Positions 50,794-63,276 of a DNA stretch of 64,000 nucleotides are shown here, piece by piece. The DNA comes from Sporolactobacillus sp. THM19-2 (GTDB lineage Bacteria > Bacillota > Bacilli > Bacillales > Sporolactobacillaceae), in NCBI RefSeq assembly GCF_004153195.1, contig NZ_SEMC01000007.1:1-64000 (forward strand). The letters are read 5' to 3'. Every line of letters begins with the position of its first letter. The stretch's first letter is position 1. Made by a program: the position numbers and the translations under genes. The notes under the pieces were generated by a model. It saw only the letters and a list, made by a program, of their open reading frames with translations. It was not told the origin of the DNA and did not search any database.

Positions 50794-52580
50794 TGAACAA
50801 CACCTTGGAGAATACTCTTCCACTGCTCCAATTTCGCAGGCTCGTCAAACCAGTACTCGCTAAGCATCGGAATAATATCATAGTCTACGACTTCCTTCAT
50901 CCACTCATCTGTGCAATCCTGCTCTCCACAGAAATAACTATGACCAATACAAAAGCCTTTACCCAGCGAACTATCTGCGGCGATCTTCTGATTTAATCTC
51001 TTGATTTGCTCAATCAAAGCATCGAATTTATCATTCTTGAAACCGGCCTGATAGGCTTTAAAGCCTTTTGAATCGAAACCTGGCTCCATTTCAAAGAAAC
51101 TAAATCGTCTGCGCAATGCATAATCAATCATTGCCAGACTACGATCTGCAGTATTCATCATACCGACAATGTACAAATTTTTTGGAACGGCGAATGACAT
51201 GCCATTATAAGCAAGAGTGGCCTCCATACCACGATAATCCTTTTCTATCAACAAGAGCAGTTCGCCAAAAATTTTGCTCAAATTCCCACGGTTTATCTCG
51301 TCAATAATAAAGAAGAATGGTTTTTCAGGCATGTTGGCCGCCTTTTGACAGAAACGATAAAAAATGCCGTATTGCAATTTGAATTCTGCACCTTGAGGTT
51401 TATAACCCATAATAAAATCTTCATAAGAGTAATTCTGATGAAATTGGACAAATTCAATGTGACTGTCATCCTTTTTCCCCATCATCGCATAGGCAAGGCG
51501 CCTTGCCGCATACGTTTTACCAACGCCTGGCGCTCCTTGCAGAATAATATTCTTCTTGTGTTTCAGAAGAGAGACTAAGGAATCAAATTGCTGACCCGAC
51601 ATATATACTTCTTTCAAAAAATCTTTTTTTGTGTAGCTTTCAAAATTTTCATCTGAGTTAACAACAGGGTTCCTTTCACGGATTAAATCCATAATGACAT
51701 CGTATTCACTCTTCGTTAATTTAAAAAGGCTGCCCTGCTTACTTTTAAAATACTCCATCCCTCTAAGTTCGAAACAATTCTTCAAGGTTGCGTAATCGAC
51801 AGGTGTATTCAGGCTTTCAACTTTTTTAAAATATAACTTCTTACCATCATTCTCCCGTGTGATTTGCGCAAGTGCGACAATCTGTTTGACAGGATTCGAT
51901 ACATATCCAATCACAGGATCACCTGCTCTTGCGTCTAAGAAATTCTGAAATATATGGCGCTTATTCCCATTCCCATTGTAAAGCGTATAACTCTGGCCCT
52001 TTCCAATTTCTATGTTGGAAAAGCTCCAAATTTTCGGATTGGCATTTAACCACCAATAACCATGTTCATTCATGTACAAAGGTATATTGGATAGGTCGCA
52101 CTGATCCAGTGCCTTACTTAGTTCATCACGAAGTTTCCAGATGTAAATGCCCTCTGTACCTTTATCTGCGTACTTACCCAGATAGAGAATTGGCCACAAT
52201 CTGGAATTATTTGTGTCTTTAGTCATTTCAGGGCATCCGGTTTCGTCAGCGACACGCCTGGCAAGTGAGGATGATCCGCTGTTATAGAAATTTGGTGTCC
52301 CTCCGTATTTTATAGAAAGTTGTTTGCAAGTGGCCTCTCCACCGCAATCTTTTATACGTTTCATAATGGCAAGGCTATCCGGTGTAAATACTTTTTGATT
52401 TTTGAGCAGGGTTAACCATTGCTCAGTTGAAATATTTGGATTGTAATCCTTTGGAAACCATTCCGATGTTTTTTTATTGTTTAACATGGCAACTTGCTCC
52501 CATTTATCCTCTGTCATGTTTTGAATTGATCTGTAGTGGTTTTGTTCCCCTGATTCTTCCACCAGAAAAACAGTGAGCAC
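50790..52580 (-). CDS. mcrB: McrB GTPase with EVE-type modified-base reader domain
   Basis: A 596-residue AAA+ protein. The C-terminal motor has Walker A LQGAPGVGKTYAARRLAYAM (about 346-365), Walker B FFIIDEINRGNLSKIFGE and the McrB-specific GTP motif MNTADRS. Residues about 165-300 form an EVE/PUA-like domain (EHGYWWLNANPKIW; ARAGDPVIGYVSNPVKQIV), a fold that flips out and binds 5-methyl or 5-hydroxymethyl cytosine in other McrB-type proteins. The first 150 residues are a charged helical domain not recognised. The GTG at 52580 lacks a clear ribosome site; an ATG at 52514 is an alternative. Confidence 0.93.
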   Translation of the reverse strand: MLTVFLVEESGEQNHYRSIQNMTEDKWEQVAMLNNKKTSEWFPKDYNPNISTEQWLTLLKNQKVFTPDSLAIMKRIKDCGGEATCKQLSIKYGGTPNFYNSGSSSLARRVADETGCPEMTKDTNNSRLWPILYLGKYADKGTEGIYIWKLRDELSKALDQCDLSNIPLYMNEHGYWWLNANPKIWSFSNIEIGKGQSYTLYNGNGNKRHIFQNFLDARAGDPVIGYVSNPVKQIVALAQITRENDGKKLYFKKVESLNTPVDYATLKNCFELRGMEYFKSKQGSLFKLTKSEYDVIMDLIRERNPVVNSDENFESYTKKDFLKEVYMSGQQFDSLVSLLKHKKNIILQGAPGVGKTYAARRLAYAMMGKKDDSHIEFVQFHQNYSYEDFIMGYKPQGAEFKLQYGIFYRFCQKAANMPEKPFFFIIDEINRGNLSKIFGELLLLIEKDYRGMEATLAYNGMSFAVPKNLYIVGMMNTADRSLAMIDYALRRRFSFFEMEPGFDSKGFKAYQAGFKNDKFDALIEQIKRLNQKIAADSSLGKGFCIGHSYFCGEQDCTDEWMKEVVDYDIIPMLSEYWFDEPAKLEQWKSILQGVVQ

Positions 52581-52600
52581 ACACGCTCTTCATATATTAA

Positions 52601-55867
<3,267 letters not shown>

Positions 55868-55891
55868 AGATATTTCCCTCCTGTCTCAGTT

Positions 55892-56095
55892 TTACTTAAA
55901 CAGCTTTTTCAGTAGAGAAAAAATATTAAACGTCGTCCGATGATACACCTTATTATACACGTACTTTTTCGGATTCCGCGCCCAGCCGTAGCCTCTCGGC
56001 ATCTTCAGTCCCGCCCGCTGGACAATCTGGCGCTTCATGCTGGTCCGGGCAGCAATCCGTTTCCGTAAACTCGGTTTCCGTATCCCGAATTTCAT
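55892..56095 (-). CDS. small conserved basic protein between hsdS and hsdR
   Basis: A 67-residue, strongly basic protein: begins KFGIRKPSLRKRIAARTSMKR, continues PRGYGWARNPKKYVYNKVYHRTTF and ends KKLFK. I recognise the general pattern (FGIRxPSLxKRIAART...GYGWxxNPKKxxYNxxYxRTT) as that of a small conserved protein of Firmicutes without a known function. GAGGCG lies 9 bases before the ATG. Insertion between the S and R genes suggests either coregulation with the restriction system or a role in modulating it; it also resembles a nucleic-acid-binding protein by charge. Confidence 0.65.
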   Translation of the reverse strand: MKFGIRKPSLRKRIAARTSMKRQIVQRAGLKMPRGYGWARNPKKYVYNKVYHRTTFNIFSLLKKLFK

Positions 56096-56202
56096 TGTGT
56101 AACGCCTCTTTTTTGACAGTTGAGTGGATCACAATCTGTCTCTTAATCAAATGATCATCAAATCAGAAAATATTGGTAGGAAATATCACGATAAACAGTA
56201 AT

Positions 56203-57471
56203 TTATTTGACTGTCTGTTTCGTTGGCACCCGAATCTCACCAGACATCAGTTTGGGGAGGAGAGTGTCCCTTAATTTAATTAGATGCGAAACTTCCTTAT
56301 TTTTTTCAACTAGCAATTTTAAATAACCTTTCATAATACCGTTATACAAAATTAGTATATCTTCTGAGGGAACAATCACCTTTAGCGATCCTAATATCTT
56401 TTGATTAAGATTTTTAAAAACAGTACCATTTGAAGAATTATTCAATATTTTTATGGAATTCCTTAGATAATAAAAAACATATATTTTCATGTTCTCCTCT
56501 GTTCTGACTCTGATTGTAAATCCTGAATATACAACATTACTATTTACTTCAATATTGAGCATTGTTTCTCCAGGTTTTGCACTTCTAACAATTACGGTAT
56601 CAAATTTTTCTAATTTATATTCCTCAATTTGTTTTTGTGGTAAATCCACAACATCTAATTTGGATTGATTAACAATGAGAGATCCATCAAAATTTCTAAC
56701 ATTAATCACTTTGGTTGGTATACCCTTTTGATTCCTGATGTAATTTACACCGTTCCTCATATTAGAAAGTGTTTTAAGATCATAAACTTTCCACCCTTTA
56801 GGAATCATCCCTAGTTCACTCTCAACCATCTCACCGCCGCTTGATTTGTATGGGTTACCGTTTTTATCTGGAAATTCAAAATCTACAAACCAGTGTTTGA
56901 AGATTGCCTGAGCCATGGCTTCTAAATTGTGATTTATTCTAGTATTTATATCGATTTGTTTATCTATAGAAGATAATATCTTAACAGTTAAATCTTGTTG
57001 TTCTCTTATAGGAATTCTTAATTTCATGTCACCATAAGTCTTTGAGTTAATATTCTTTCTTGTACTTCCAGTTGAAAATGATGATACCCAGTCTCTGTAA
57101 TCATCAGAAAGAGTGTAATACTTCATATACATTGGATTAATTTTATTTGGATCTAAGCTAAATTTAATCAAATATCCTGCGTAAACTAGTTTGCCATCAT
57201 TGGGATTATAATAATAACTTCTACCTGTGCTATTGCCAGTTCTCGCAAAAACTATATCATTTTCTTTTAATACATATTTCTGCGCTTTAGGATCATCTAC
57301 CGATTTTAAATCCGCTTTGTTTAATGTTCCATCATCATTTATATCAGTGATTCTTAAATATGTTAACAAATTCTTTGAATATTTAACAGCTGATGCAGGA
57401 ATACCATAATGACCTTTTCCATCAATAGTTAAATCGGCTAATTTTACAAGTCGAAAACTATCACAACTCAT
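56203..57471 (-). CDS. hsdS: type I restriction specificity subunit S
   Basis: A protein of about 422 residues that reads the DNA sequence for the HsdM/HsdR complex. It has two target-recognition domains (about 1-140 and 215-370) separated by the central spacer [20 protein letters not shown] followed by [16 protein letters not shown], and a distal conserved block [17 protein letters not shown]. Each domain reads one half of a bipartite site, which I cannot predict. The ATG at 57471 has GAGGGGGA 6 bases upstream and overlaps hsdM by 11 bases. The two recognition domains are far AT-richer than hsdM and hsdR, which suggests domain exchange by recombination. Confidence 0.95.
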   Translation of the reverse strand: MSCDSFRLVKLADLTIDGKGHYGIPASAVKYSKNLLTYLRITDINDDGTLNKADLKSVDDPKAQKYVLKENDIVFARTGNSTGRSYYYNPNDGKLVYAGYLIKFSLDPNKINPMYMKYYTLSDDYRDWVSSFSTGSTRKNINSKTYGDMKLRIPIREQQDLTVKILSSIDKQIDINTRINHNLEAMAQAIFKHWFVDFEFPDKNGNPYKSSGGEMVESELGMIPKGWKVYDLKTLSNMRNGVNYIRNQKGIPTKVINVRNFDGSLIVNQSKLDVVDLPQKQIEEYKLEKFDTVIVRSAKPGETMLNIEVNSNVVYSGFTIRVRTEENMKIYVFYYLRNSIKILNNSSNGTVFKNLNQKILGSLKVIVPSEDILILYNGIMKGYLKLLVEKNKEVSHLIKLRDTLLPKLMSGEIRVPTKQTVK

Positions 57472-58984
57472 ACCCAATCCCCCTCAGGTTCTTCCGGATT
57501 TCGTCTTCCAGTTGATGGGATTCTGAGAACAGTTCACTGAGTTCACTGGTCAGTTTGTCCATCTTTTCCTCGAAGGGTATGCCGTCATCTTTTTCTTCTT
57601 CAATCCCAACATAGCGGCCGGGCGTCAGAATATAATCATTTTCTTTGACGTCATCGAGGGTCGCCGATTTGCAGAAACCTTTGACGTCTTCATATTTTCC
57701 GTCCCGGTTGCGCCACTGATGATAGGTGCCGGCAATTTTATCAATGTCCTCCTGACTGAGTTCCCGGTGACGACGGTCAATCATGTTGCCAAGATGGCGG
57801 GCATCAAGGAAAAGAAATTCGTGTGAGCGATCCCGCTGGCCGGCGTTGCCTTTTTTATTCCGATTGAGAATCCAGAGGGAAACCGGGATGCTGACGGAAT
57901 AGAACAGCTTATCCGGCATGGCAACGATCGCGTCGACCAGATCGGCTTCCAGCAGATTCTTTCGGATTTCGCCTTCATTGGATGTGTTCGTGCTGAGTGA
58001 GCCATTGGCCAGGACCACGCCAGCCGCGCCACGTGGCGACAGATGATAAATAATGTGCTCCAGCCAGGCATAGTTGGCATTCCCATGCGGCGGAATCCCG
58101 TAAGCCCAGCGAACGTCTTCAGTCAGCTGATCGCCGCCCCAGTCACTGATATTGAATGGCGGATTGGCCAGAACAAAATCGGCCTTGAGATTTTTATGAA
58201 GATCGTTGTGGAACGTGTCCGCCTGATAGGGACCGATATCTCCGGACAAGCCGCGGATCGCCAGGTTCATTTTGCAGATCTTCCAGGTGGTTGCGTTTAG
58301 TTCCTGTCCGTAGATGGCCAGATCGGCAAGACGCCCTTTGTGCCTTGCAACAAACTTACTGCTCTGGACAAACATTCCGCCGGACCCGCAGCATGGATCG
58401 TACACCCGTCCTCTGTAAGGTTCGATCATCGAGACCAGCGTCTGAACGACACCGGTCGGCGTATAGAATTCACCACCGCCTTTGCCTTCCGCTTCAGCGA
58501 ACTTGCCCAGAAAATATTCATAAACGCGGCCGAGCAGATCCTGTTCACCGGTGGTATAAAGCTTGATGGTCGAAACCAGATCAACCAGTTCGCCGAGTCG
58601 TCGCTTATCAATTTCCTGGCGCGCATATCGCTTTTCCAGCACATTTTTCAGACTGTCGTTATCCTTCTCAATCAGGATCATCGCGTCGTCAATGATCTGT
58701 CCGATTTTCTCACTTCTCGCATGGTCACGGATATGCTCCCAGCGGGCTTCCTTTGGCACCCAGAAAATGTTATACGCCAGGTATTCATCGCGCTCTTCTT
58801 CAAACCCTGCCCCTTCGGCAACCAGTTCCTGATATTTCATTTCGAATTTATCCGATATGTACTTTAAAAAGATCAGGCCGAGTACAACATGCTTGTATTC
58901 GCTGGCATCCATGCTGCCGCGCAGCTTGTCCGCCGCTTTCCACAATTTTTCTTCAAATCCGATATTTGCTGTCGATTCCGCCAT
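57461..58984 (-). CDS. hsdM: type I restriction-modification methyltransferase subunit M
   Basis: A 507-residue N6-adenine methyltransferase. SAM motif I is [15 protein letters not shown] (about 192-206), the catalytic motif IV is [11 protein letters not shown] (about 272-282), and the N-terminal helical HsdM_N domain opens with [21 protein letters not shown]. It modifies the host copies of the site read by HsdS and forms the core for HsdR. The start is 12 bases after the regulator gene, so the whole type I operon is likely transcribed from the regulator promoter. Confidence 0.96.
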   Translation of the reverse strand: MAESTANIGFEEKLWKAADKLRGSMDASEYKHVVLGLIFLKYISDKFEMKYQELVAEGAGFEEERDEYLAYNIFWVPKEARWEHIRDHARSEKIGQIIDDAMILIEKDNDSLKNVLEKRYARQEIDKRRLGELVDLVSTIKLYTTGEQDLLGRVYEYFLGKFAEAEGKGGGEFYTPTGVVQTLVSMIEPYRGRVYDPCCGSGGMFVQSSKFVARHKGRLADLAIYGQELNATTWKICKMNLAIRGLSGDIGPYQADTFHNDLHKNLKADFVLANPPFNISDWGGDQLTEDVRWAYGIPPHGNANYAWLEHIIYHLSPRGAAGVVLANGSLSTNTSNEGEIRKNLLEADLVDAIVAMPDKLFYSVSIPVSLWILNRNKKGNAGQRDRSHEFLFLDARHLGNMIDRRHRELSQEDIDKIAGTYHQWRNRDGKYEDVKGFCKSATLDDVKENDYILTPGRYVGIEEEKDDGIPFEEKMDKLTSELSELFSESHQLEDEIRKNLRGIGYEL

Positions 58985-58996
58985 TTTTCTCTCTCC

Positions 58997-59662
58997 TCAG
59001 AAATTGTAATCATCAAGCACTTCAAACAATGCGGCTTCGAATTCTTCCTGTTCCGGTCCGGTTGTAATATCACCGGGCAGAACGTTCAGGTAATGGGCCA
59101 GACCCTGAATGGTTTTTTGTAAAATGATTTCTGATCCGGCCTTCTCCAGCAAGGCCATCATAATCCGGTAGGTATCCATGTAGGGATGTTTATCCACCTG
59201 TTCCAGGGAGGCTTTGAATCGCTCAATCAGTTGCTCCTTCTCAATACTTCGTTCAATCCTGTTGATTTCTTCCCTGTCATAGACTGGGACAGACTCCAGC
59301 TTCTGTGCACTGCGACTGAGTACCTGCTCATGGCGTTCAATGATCGGCTTCAGTTCTGCCTTCAGCTTTTCCTTCTGAATCTCAAGTTTATCAATTTCAG
59401 TCAGCTCTTTTGAGAAGTAGTCCCGATTGATATGAAAAAGCTGCTCCAGAGTTGGCAAATACTTCTTCGGGATATTCTGTTTGCCTTTCAGCCACAGATT
59501 AATATTTTGTTTCTTAATCCCCAGCCGGTCGGCCAGTTCAAGCTGCTGCATGTTGTAGAGCCCAAGAACATACTCCAAACCGATCAATTCATCACCACCC
59601 GTTCGGGCATTACCAATTGTCTCGGTCAATAATATTTTAAATCTGCTTATTGACTGAGTCAA
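58997..59662 (-). CDS. helix-turn-helix regulator at the head of the type I operon
   Basis: A protein of up to 221 residues. An HTH domain is visible at about residues 35-75 (MQQLELADRLGIKKQNINLWLKG), followed by a long coiled-coil (about 85-165) and a C-terminal helical part rich in acidic residues. It probably controls the restriction operon. The translation start is uncertain: the TTG at 59662 lies inside a palindrome that is also the -35 box, so translation more likely begins at TTG 59629 (near the transcript start) or at a later TTG after GGTGGTG. The coiled coil indicates a dimer. Confidence 0.75.
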   Translation of the reverse strand: MTQSISRFKILLTETIGNARTGGDELIGLEYVLGLYNMQQLELADRLGIKKQNINLWLKGKQNIPKKYLPTLEQLFHINRDYFSKELTEIDKLEIQKEKLKAELKPIIERHEQVLSRSAQKLESVPVYDREEINRIERSIEKEQLIERFKASLEQVDKHPYMDTYRIMMALLEKAGSEIILQKTIQGLAHYLNVLPGDITTGPEQEEFEAALFEVLDDYNF

Positions 59663-59663
59663 T
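59634..59663 (-). promoter_or_regulatory. promoter and palindromic operator of the regulator/type I operon
   Basis: On the minus strand TTGACT (59657-59662), 17 bases, TAAAAT (59634-59639). The -35 box lies within a 15-base perfect palindrome, ATTGACT-G-AGTCAAT (59649-59663, plus-strand reading). This is the expected arrangement for autorepression by the HTH protein encoded immediately downstream. Confidence 0.65.
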
Positions 59664-59916
59664 ATTTTCTGCTATTTTTGTGTTGTGAGCCACACGATGT
59701 ATTTCACAACTGCCTCCCGGATCCCAAAACCAGCCAGTTGCCCTGTGATATACAAGCATGGTTACTAACTCTATTATGGTCAAAACAGGAAGAAGTCTCA
59801 ATATCGCCGGCATGACTTTTTTCTGATTCATGGTCTCAATAGGCGTTAAACCCTGCTGAACGGGTTGCCGTTTCCTGATCAGAGGACACCGGGATGCGAA
59901 AAATGGAGGGATGTTC

Positions 59917-60144
59917 ATGCAGCTGACCCTGGTTCCCGTTCCATATGTGCAGACAAAAAAAGGGCTTACCGCCCAGTCAAAGGTGAACATACTGAAAACG
60001 ATTGAGCACATGGACGAGGAGATTGAACGTTTGAAAGAATCAAAACTGGCGCTTGATGAAGCAAAACGGATTGTGTTAACAGAGCAACTGAAAGGCATGA
60101 AAATGGCACTTGAGTTAACCGGTTATACGTTAATGTATCGATAA
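59917..60144 (+). CDS. small protein with coiled helix
   Basis: A 75-residue protein that I do not recognise. The first 20 residues read MQLTLVPVPYVQTKKGLTA, the rest is a single long charged helix (KTIEHMDEEIERLKESKLALDE) typical of small coiled-coil proteins. No membrane or catalytic motif. GGAGGG lies 6 bases before the ATG at 59917, so the ATG at 59911 is less likely. It precedes the lipoprotein gene by 23 bases and could share its transcript. The preceding gap (59664-59916) contains no gene I can support. Confidence 0.6.
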   Translation: MQLTLVPVPYVQTKKGLTAQSKVNILKTIEHMDEEIERLKESKLALDEAKRIVLTEQLKGMKMALELTGYTLMYR

Positions 60145-60167
60145 ATCATGACATTGGAGGCGTTTTT

Positions 60168-60737
60168 ATGAAGAAGTTATGGTTTCTGCCACTGGCATTT
60201 ATTCTTGTTTTTTCACTGAGTGCATGCACTGAGGATGTATCGGTTGGAAGCAGCTCATCAGATTCCAGTGCGGCTTCCAGCAGTAAAGCCCCGAAAGAAA
60301 AAATCCATAAGCAAGCGAAGCTCAATTTTTCCAACACTTCTGCGCAGCAAACGACAAAAGTAGATTCAGCCGAGATCAGGGATGTGACCGATCTCAATCT
60401 GGTTGACAATGAATTTGATCAAGTGAAATATGCGCTGCTTGTCCACATGAGCGTATCGAACAAGGCACCGGATGCGGCATCCACTTACCCCTCTCAGGGA
60501 CATGTCGTACTTGCTGATGGCACGCAGATTGAAGGACTCGTTGGCGCCGACGTGAATATTGATGATGCCTTCAAAGATGGAGAAATTGCTAATGGAGCAA
60601 CTGTATCCGGTTACGTGGTTTTTCCGTTAAAAGAAGACCAGGCTGAGAAATTTACGAAAGGTTCATTCAAATTCAGTGTTTTAGCCGGGGACGAAATGTT
60701 TACAGAGAAAAACTACACCGTTGACATGGCATTCTGA
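60168..60737 (+). CDS. lipoprotein with DUF4352-like domain
   Basis: A 189-residue exported lipoprotein: basic start KKLWF, hydrophobic core, then lipobox LSAC with the acylated cysteine at residue 20. A serine-rich linker (SVGSSSSDSSAASSS) separates the anchor from a beta-sandwich-like domain (about 55-189) with ALLVHMSVSNKAPDAAS and a final SFKFSVLAGDEMF, as in DUF4352/telomeric-repeat-like extracellular domains of Bacilli. Function unknown; likely surface-attached. GGAGG lies 8 bases before the ATG. It is followed by a small membrane protein gene 17 bases downstream, probably one operon. Confidence 0.75.
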   Translation: MKKLWFLPLAFILVFSLSACTEDVSVGSSSSDSSAASSSKAPKEKIHKQAKLNFSNTSAQQTTKVDSAEIRDVTDLNLVDNEFDQVKYALLVHMSVSNKAPDAASTYPSQGHVVLADGTQIEGLVGADVNIDDAFKDGEIANGATVSGYVVFPLKEDQAEKFTKGSFKFSVLAGDEMFTEKNYTVDMAF

Positions 60738-60754
60738 TTCTGGGGGGAACTGCA

Positions 60755-61129
60755 TTGAAAAAGAAGTTAAAGTTGAATATCTTTACAGGAATTGCTGATA
60801 TCATTATGGCCTTCCTGATCATGATTTCCTGGTTTGCCGTCTTCTTCGCGGCAATAGGAGACGCAGCGACAGGAACGCAGGCAACCGGAGGAGTCGGCAC
60901 CTTCTTCTACGTTTGTGCCGGAATCACGCTGATCTTGCATATTATTGCCTTAGTGAAATCAAAAAAAGCCGGCATCTCTATTGTCGGCCACGTGCTCGGA
61001 ATTGTCGGCATGGGCTGTTTTCTGATCACCATGTTTCTCGCTCTCCCGGCATTTGTCCTGGCGATCCTGGCGGCTATTTTTACCCTGTTACAAAAAAATG
61101 TGGATACATCTGAGAGTCTAAGCAAATAA
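60755..61129 (+). CDS. small membrane protein, three to four TM segments
   Basis: A 124-residue hydrophobic protein with segments at about residues 10-35, 48-68, 75-95 and 95-115, and a short hydrophilic tail. It resembles small DUF4064/DUF4190-type membrane proteins that accompany Bacilli lipoproteins; no catalytic motif. The start is TTG (60755-60757), 6 bases after GGGGGGA. It lies in the operon with the lipoprotein and ends before a strong terminator. Confidence 0.65.
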   Translation: MKKKLKLNIFTGIADIIMAFLIMISWFAVFFAAIGDAATGTQATGGVGTFFYVCAGITLILHIIALVKSKKAGISIVGHVLGIVGMGCFLITMFLALPAFVLAILAAIFTLLQKNVDTSESLSK

Positions 61130-61131
61130 AG

Positions 61132-61157
61132 AAAAAGCCCTGTGTACAGGGCTTTTT
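61132..61157 (+). terminator. rho-independent terminator of the lipoprotein operon
   Basis: AAAAAGCCCTG (61132-61142) pairs with CAGGGCTTTTT (61147-61157) around TGTA; the stem runs into its own T-tract. Very strong. Confidence 0.9.
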
Positions 61158-61279
61158 GTTCGTATTACTGCTCATATTATTCTGGAAAACTTCATCTATT
61201 TCAAAAAAGATTCAATTCCAATAATCTAAAGTCTTTTACCAGGATTGTGATCCCAAACCTGAGTGGGAAGCATGACTTG

Positions 61280-62092
61280 CTAAAGACTCAGTTCAAATTT
61301 CACGTTTTTACTTGCCGGCAGAGACCATTGTTCGACCATCACTTCACGGTCCACGATACGAACCAGCCCGTAGGTGCTGTCATCCATGAATTTATGAATC
61401 CGGTGGTTCGAGCAGTCAATACCATAGGACGCTGCCGCAATGACAAAATTCATGATGCCAGCCGTCTTAAAGGTTGCGTTGAAATGAATATGCCCGCTCA
61501 GAATTGCCAAAATATCTTTTCCCTCAATAACCGGAACCAGTTCATCCGTATTCTGAAGGATACTGTATTTCATGAAATCCAGGGGTTCACAGTAAAGTGG
61601 ATGATGGAGGATGAGTATCGTTCCCCCGGGAGGCGTCACCACCAGCTGCTCTTTCAGCCAACTGAGCTGTTCCCCGGAGATGCGCCCCTCTTCTTCACTT
61701 ATTCCGTATTTGCTGTCAAGGAAAATCAGCTTTAGATCATTGACTGTCTCCGAGTAATAATAAGCCTCTTTTTTCCCCGGTACATTTTTATACCCAGCCC
61801 AGAACGCCTCCCGATCATCATGATTCCCCAGACATACATAAAACGGAACCCCGAACGCTTTTTCCTGTTCTTTAAGAAGCACATGCAGCTGACGGTAGTC
61901 TTCAACCGTCCCTTCATGAATCAAGTCACCACTGATGATGAAAAAATCCGGGTGTAGGGCACGCTTTCTGATATCGTTTAACAGTGCGTTAAATTTATGC
62001 AGCGTATTGATGCCCATCCCATTGATATTTTTCTTTGTTGCCGGATTGAGATGAATATCCGATAAATGAATGAATTTAATTTTTTGCCCCAT
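61280..62092 (-). CDS. calcineurin-like metallophosphoesterase
   Basis: A 270-residue phosphodiesterase/phosphatase. Five metal-binding blocks are intact: LSDIHL, ISGDLIHEG, CLGNHDDREA, LILHHPLY and LSGHIHFN. The layout is that of CpdA/Icc-type cyclic nucleotide phosphodiesterases, which use two metals, but the substrate is not certain. GGAGC lies 8 bases before the ATG at 62092, so the ATG at 62116 is not used. It lies between the lipoprotein operon and the ABC importer genes on the same strand as the latter and may follow them in one transcript (69-base gap). Confidence 0.88.
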   Translation of the reverse strand: MGQKIKFIHLSDIHLNPATKKNINGMGINTLHKFNALLNDIRKRALHPDFFIISGDLIHEGTVEDYRQLHVLLKEQEKAFGVPFYVCLGNHDDREAFWAGYKNVPGKKEAYYYSETVNDLKLIFLDSKYGISEEEGRISGEQLSWLKEQLVVTPPGGTILILHHPLYCEPLDFMKYSILQNTDELVPVIEGKDILAILSGHIHFNATFKTAGIMNFVIAAASYGIDCSNHRIHKFMDDSTYGLVRIVDREVMVEQWSLPASKNVKFELSL

Positions 62093-62161
62093 GATGTTTG
62101 CTCCTGTCCATTTCATCTTTTCCTGTAAATACAGTCACCGTTACTCAGAGAGCAGTGACCT

Positions 62162-63253
62162 TCAATCTGACGGATAACCGATGGCATTCGATGTCGCCTC
62201 ATCAAATAAGTACATGTTTTTTTGGTTGAAGTTAAAGAAAAACTTCTCTCCACTGCTCCAGTCTCTCCTGTCACTGATGGCCGTCATTTCGATCCCTTCA
62301 AACTGAAAGATAAGTCCCGTATCGTTCCCATATTCTTCCATATGATCAACCACACCGGTCAGGCTACCGGGTTTTTCCATCTTTGATGTCTGTATATGTT
62401 CCGGTCGAATGCCGAGCAGAAAGCGGGTACACCCGGATGATTCAATCAGTGTCCTCCAGTATGATTCGACAGGAAGTTCTGCTTCCTTAAAACGAAGCGT
62501 GGCATTCTGGTACTGAACACTTAAGATATTTGAAGCCGGTGTCCCGATAAATGTCGCGGCAAAAACATTGGCGGGGTGATGGTAAATATTGTACGGTGTG
62601 TCCAGCATCTGAAGAATACCATGATTCATGAGCGCAATCCGGTCAGCAAGTGTCATGGCTTCCACCTGGTCATGTGTAACATAAATGAATGTCTGGTGAT
62701 ACAGTCGATGAATATGCAGAAGCTGCTTGCGGGCGCTGATTCTCATCTGAGCATCCAGATTAGACAGCGGTTCATCCAATAAAAAAATCGGGCTCTGTTT
62801 AGCAATTGCCCGGGCAAGCGCAACCCGCTGTCGCTGTCCTCCGGATAAATCTCTCGGGAAGCGCTGTTCCAGACTGTTTAATTGCAGGATGGAAATCACT
62901 GTTTTCACCCGTCTGTTGATTTCTTCGCGATGCACTTTATTGATTCTGAGTGCGTAGGAAATATTTTTCTCGACCGTCATATGCGGGTACAGGGCATAAT
63001 CCTGGAAAACCATGGATATGTTGCGGTCCCCGGCTGCAAGATCATTCACCCGTCGATCGCCAAAATACAAATCACCGGAAGTGACAGGCTCCAGGCCGGC
63101 AATCATTCTCAGAGTTGTGGACTTACCGCAGCCCGACGGACCAAGCATGATCAGACGTTCCCTCTTATTAACTGATAAATTCAGATCATCAATGACAGGC
63201 GTGTCCCCATAAGCTTTATGGATATGCTCAAGCCTGATATACGGATTAGCCAC
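62162..63253 (-). CDS. ABC transporter ATPase, MsmK/UgpC type
   Basis: A 363-residue ATPase of carbohydrate (CUT1) ABC importers. Walker A GPSGCGKST, Q-loop VFQDYALYPHMTV, signature LSGGQRQRVALARA, Walker B IFLLDEPLSNLDAQMR and the switch histidine THDQVEAM are complete; a TOBE domain (about 240-355) follows, with FLLGIRPEHIQ as in regulatory sugar ATPases. It energises uptake of a sugar or glycerophosphoester; the specific substrate is not determinable. The permease gene is 23 bases upstream. Confidence 0.93.
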   Translation of the reverse strand: MANPYIRLEHIHKAYGDTPVIDDLNLSVNKRERLIMLGPSGCGKSTTLRMIAGLEPVTSGDLYFGDRRVNDLAAGDRNISMVFQDYALYPHMTVEKNISYALRINKVHREEINRRVKTVISILQLNSLEQRFPRDLSGGQRQRVALARAIAKQSPIFLLDEPLSNLDAQMRISARKQLLHIHRLYHQTFIYVTHDQVEAMTLADRIALMNHGILQMLDTPYNIYHHPANVFAATFIGTPASNILSVQYQNATLRFKEAELPVESYWRTLIESSGCTRFLLGIRPEHIQTSKMEKPGSLTGVVDHMEEYGNDTGLIFQFEGIEMTAISDRRDWSSGEKFFFNFNQKNMYLFDEATSNAIGYPSD

Positions 63254-63276
63254 ACGTCGTGCCCCCTCGCTTTACT

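Noticed and set aside
59637-60098. 153-codon minus-strand frame
   Set aside because: Its front half is antisense to the small helical protein gene and its rear half overlaps the regulator promoter; no good ribosome site. A single hydrophobic stretch (about 59740-59810) remains unexplained.
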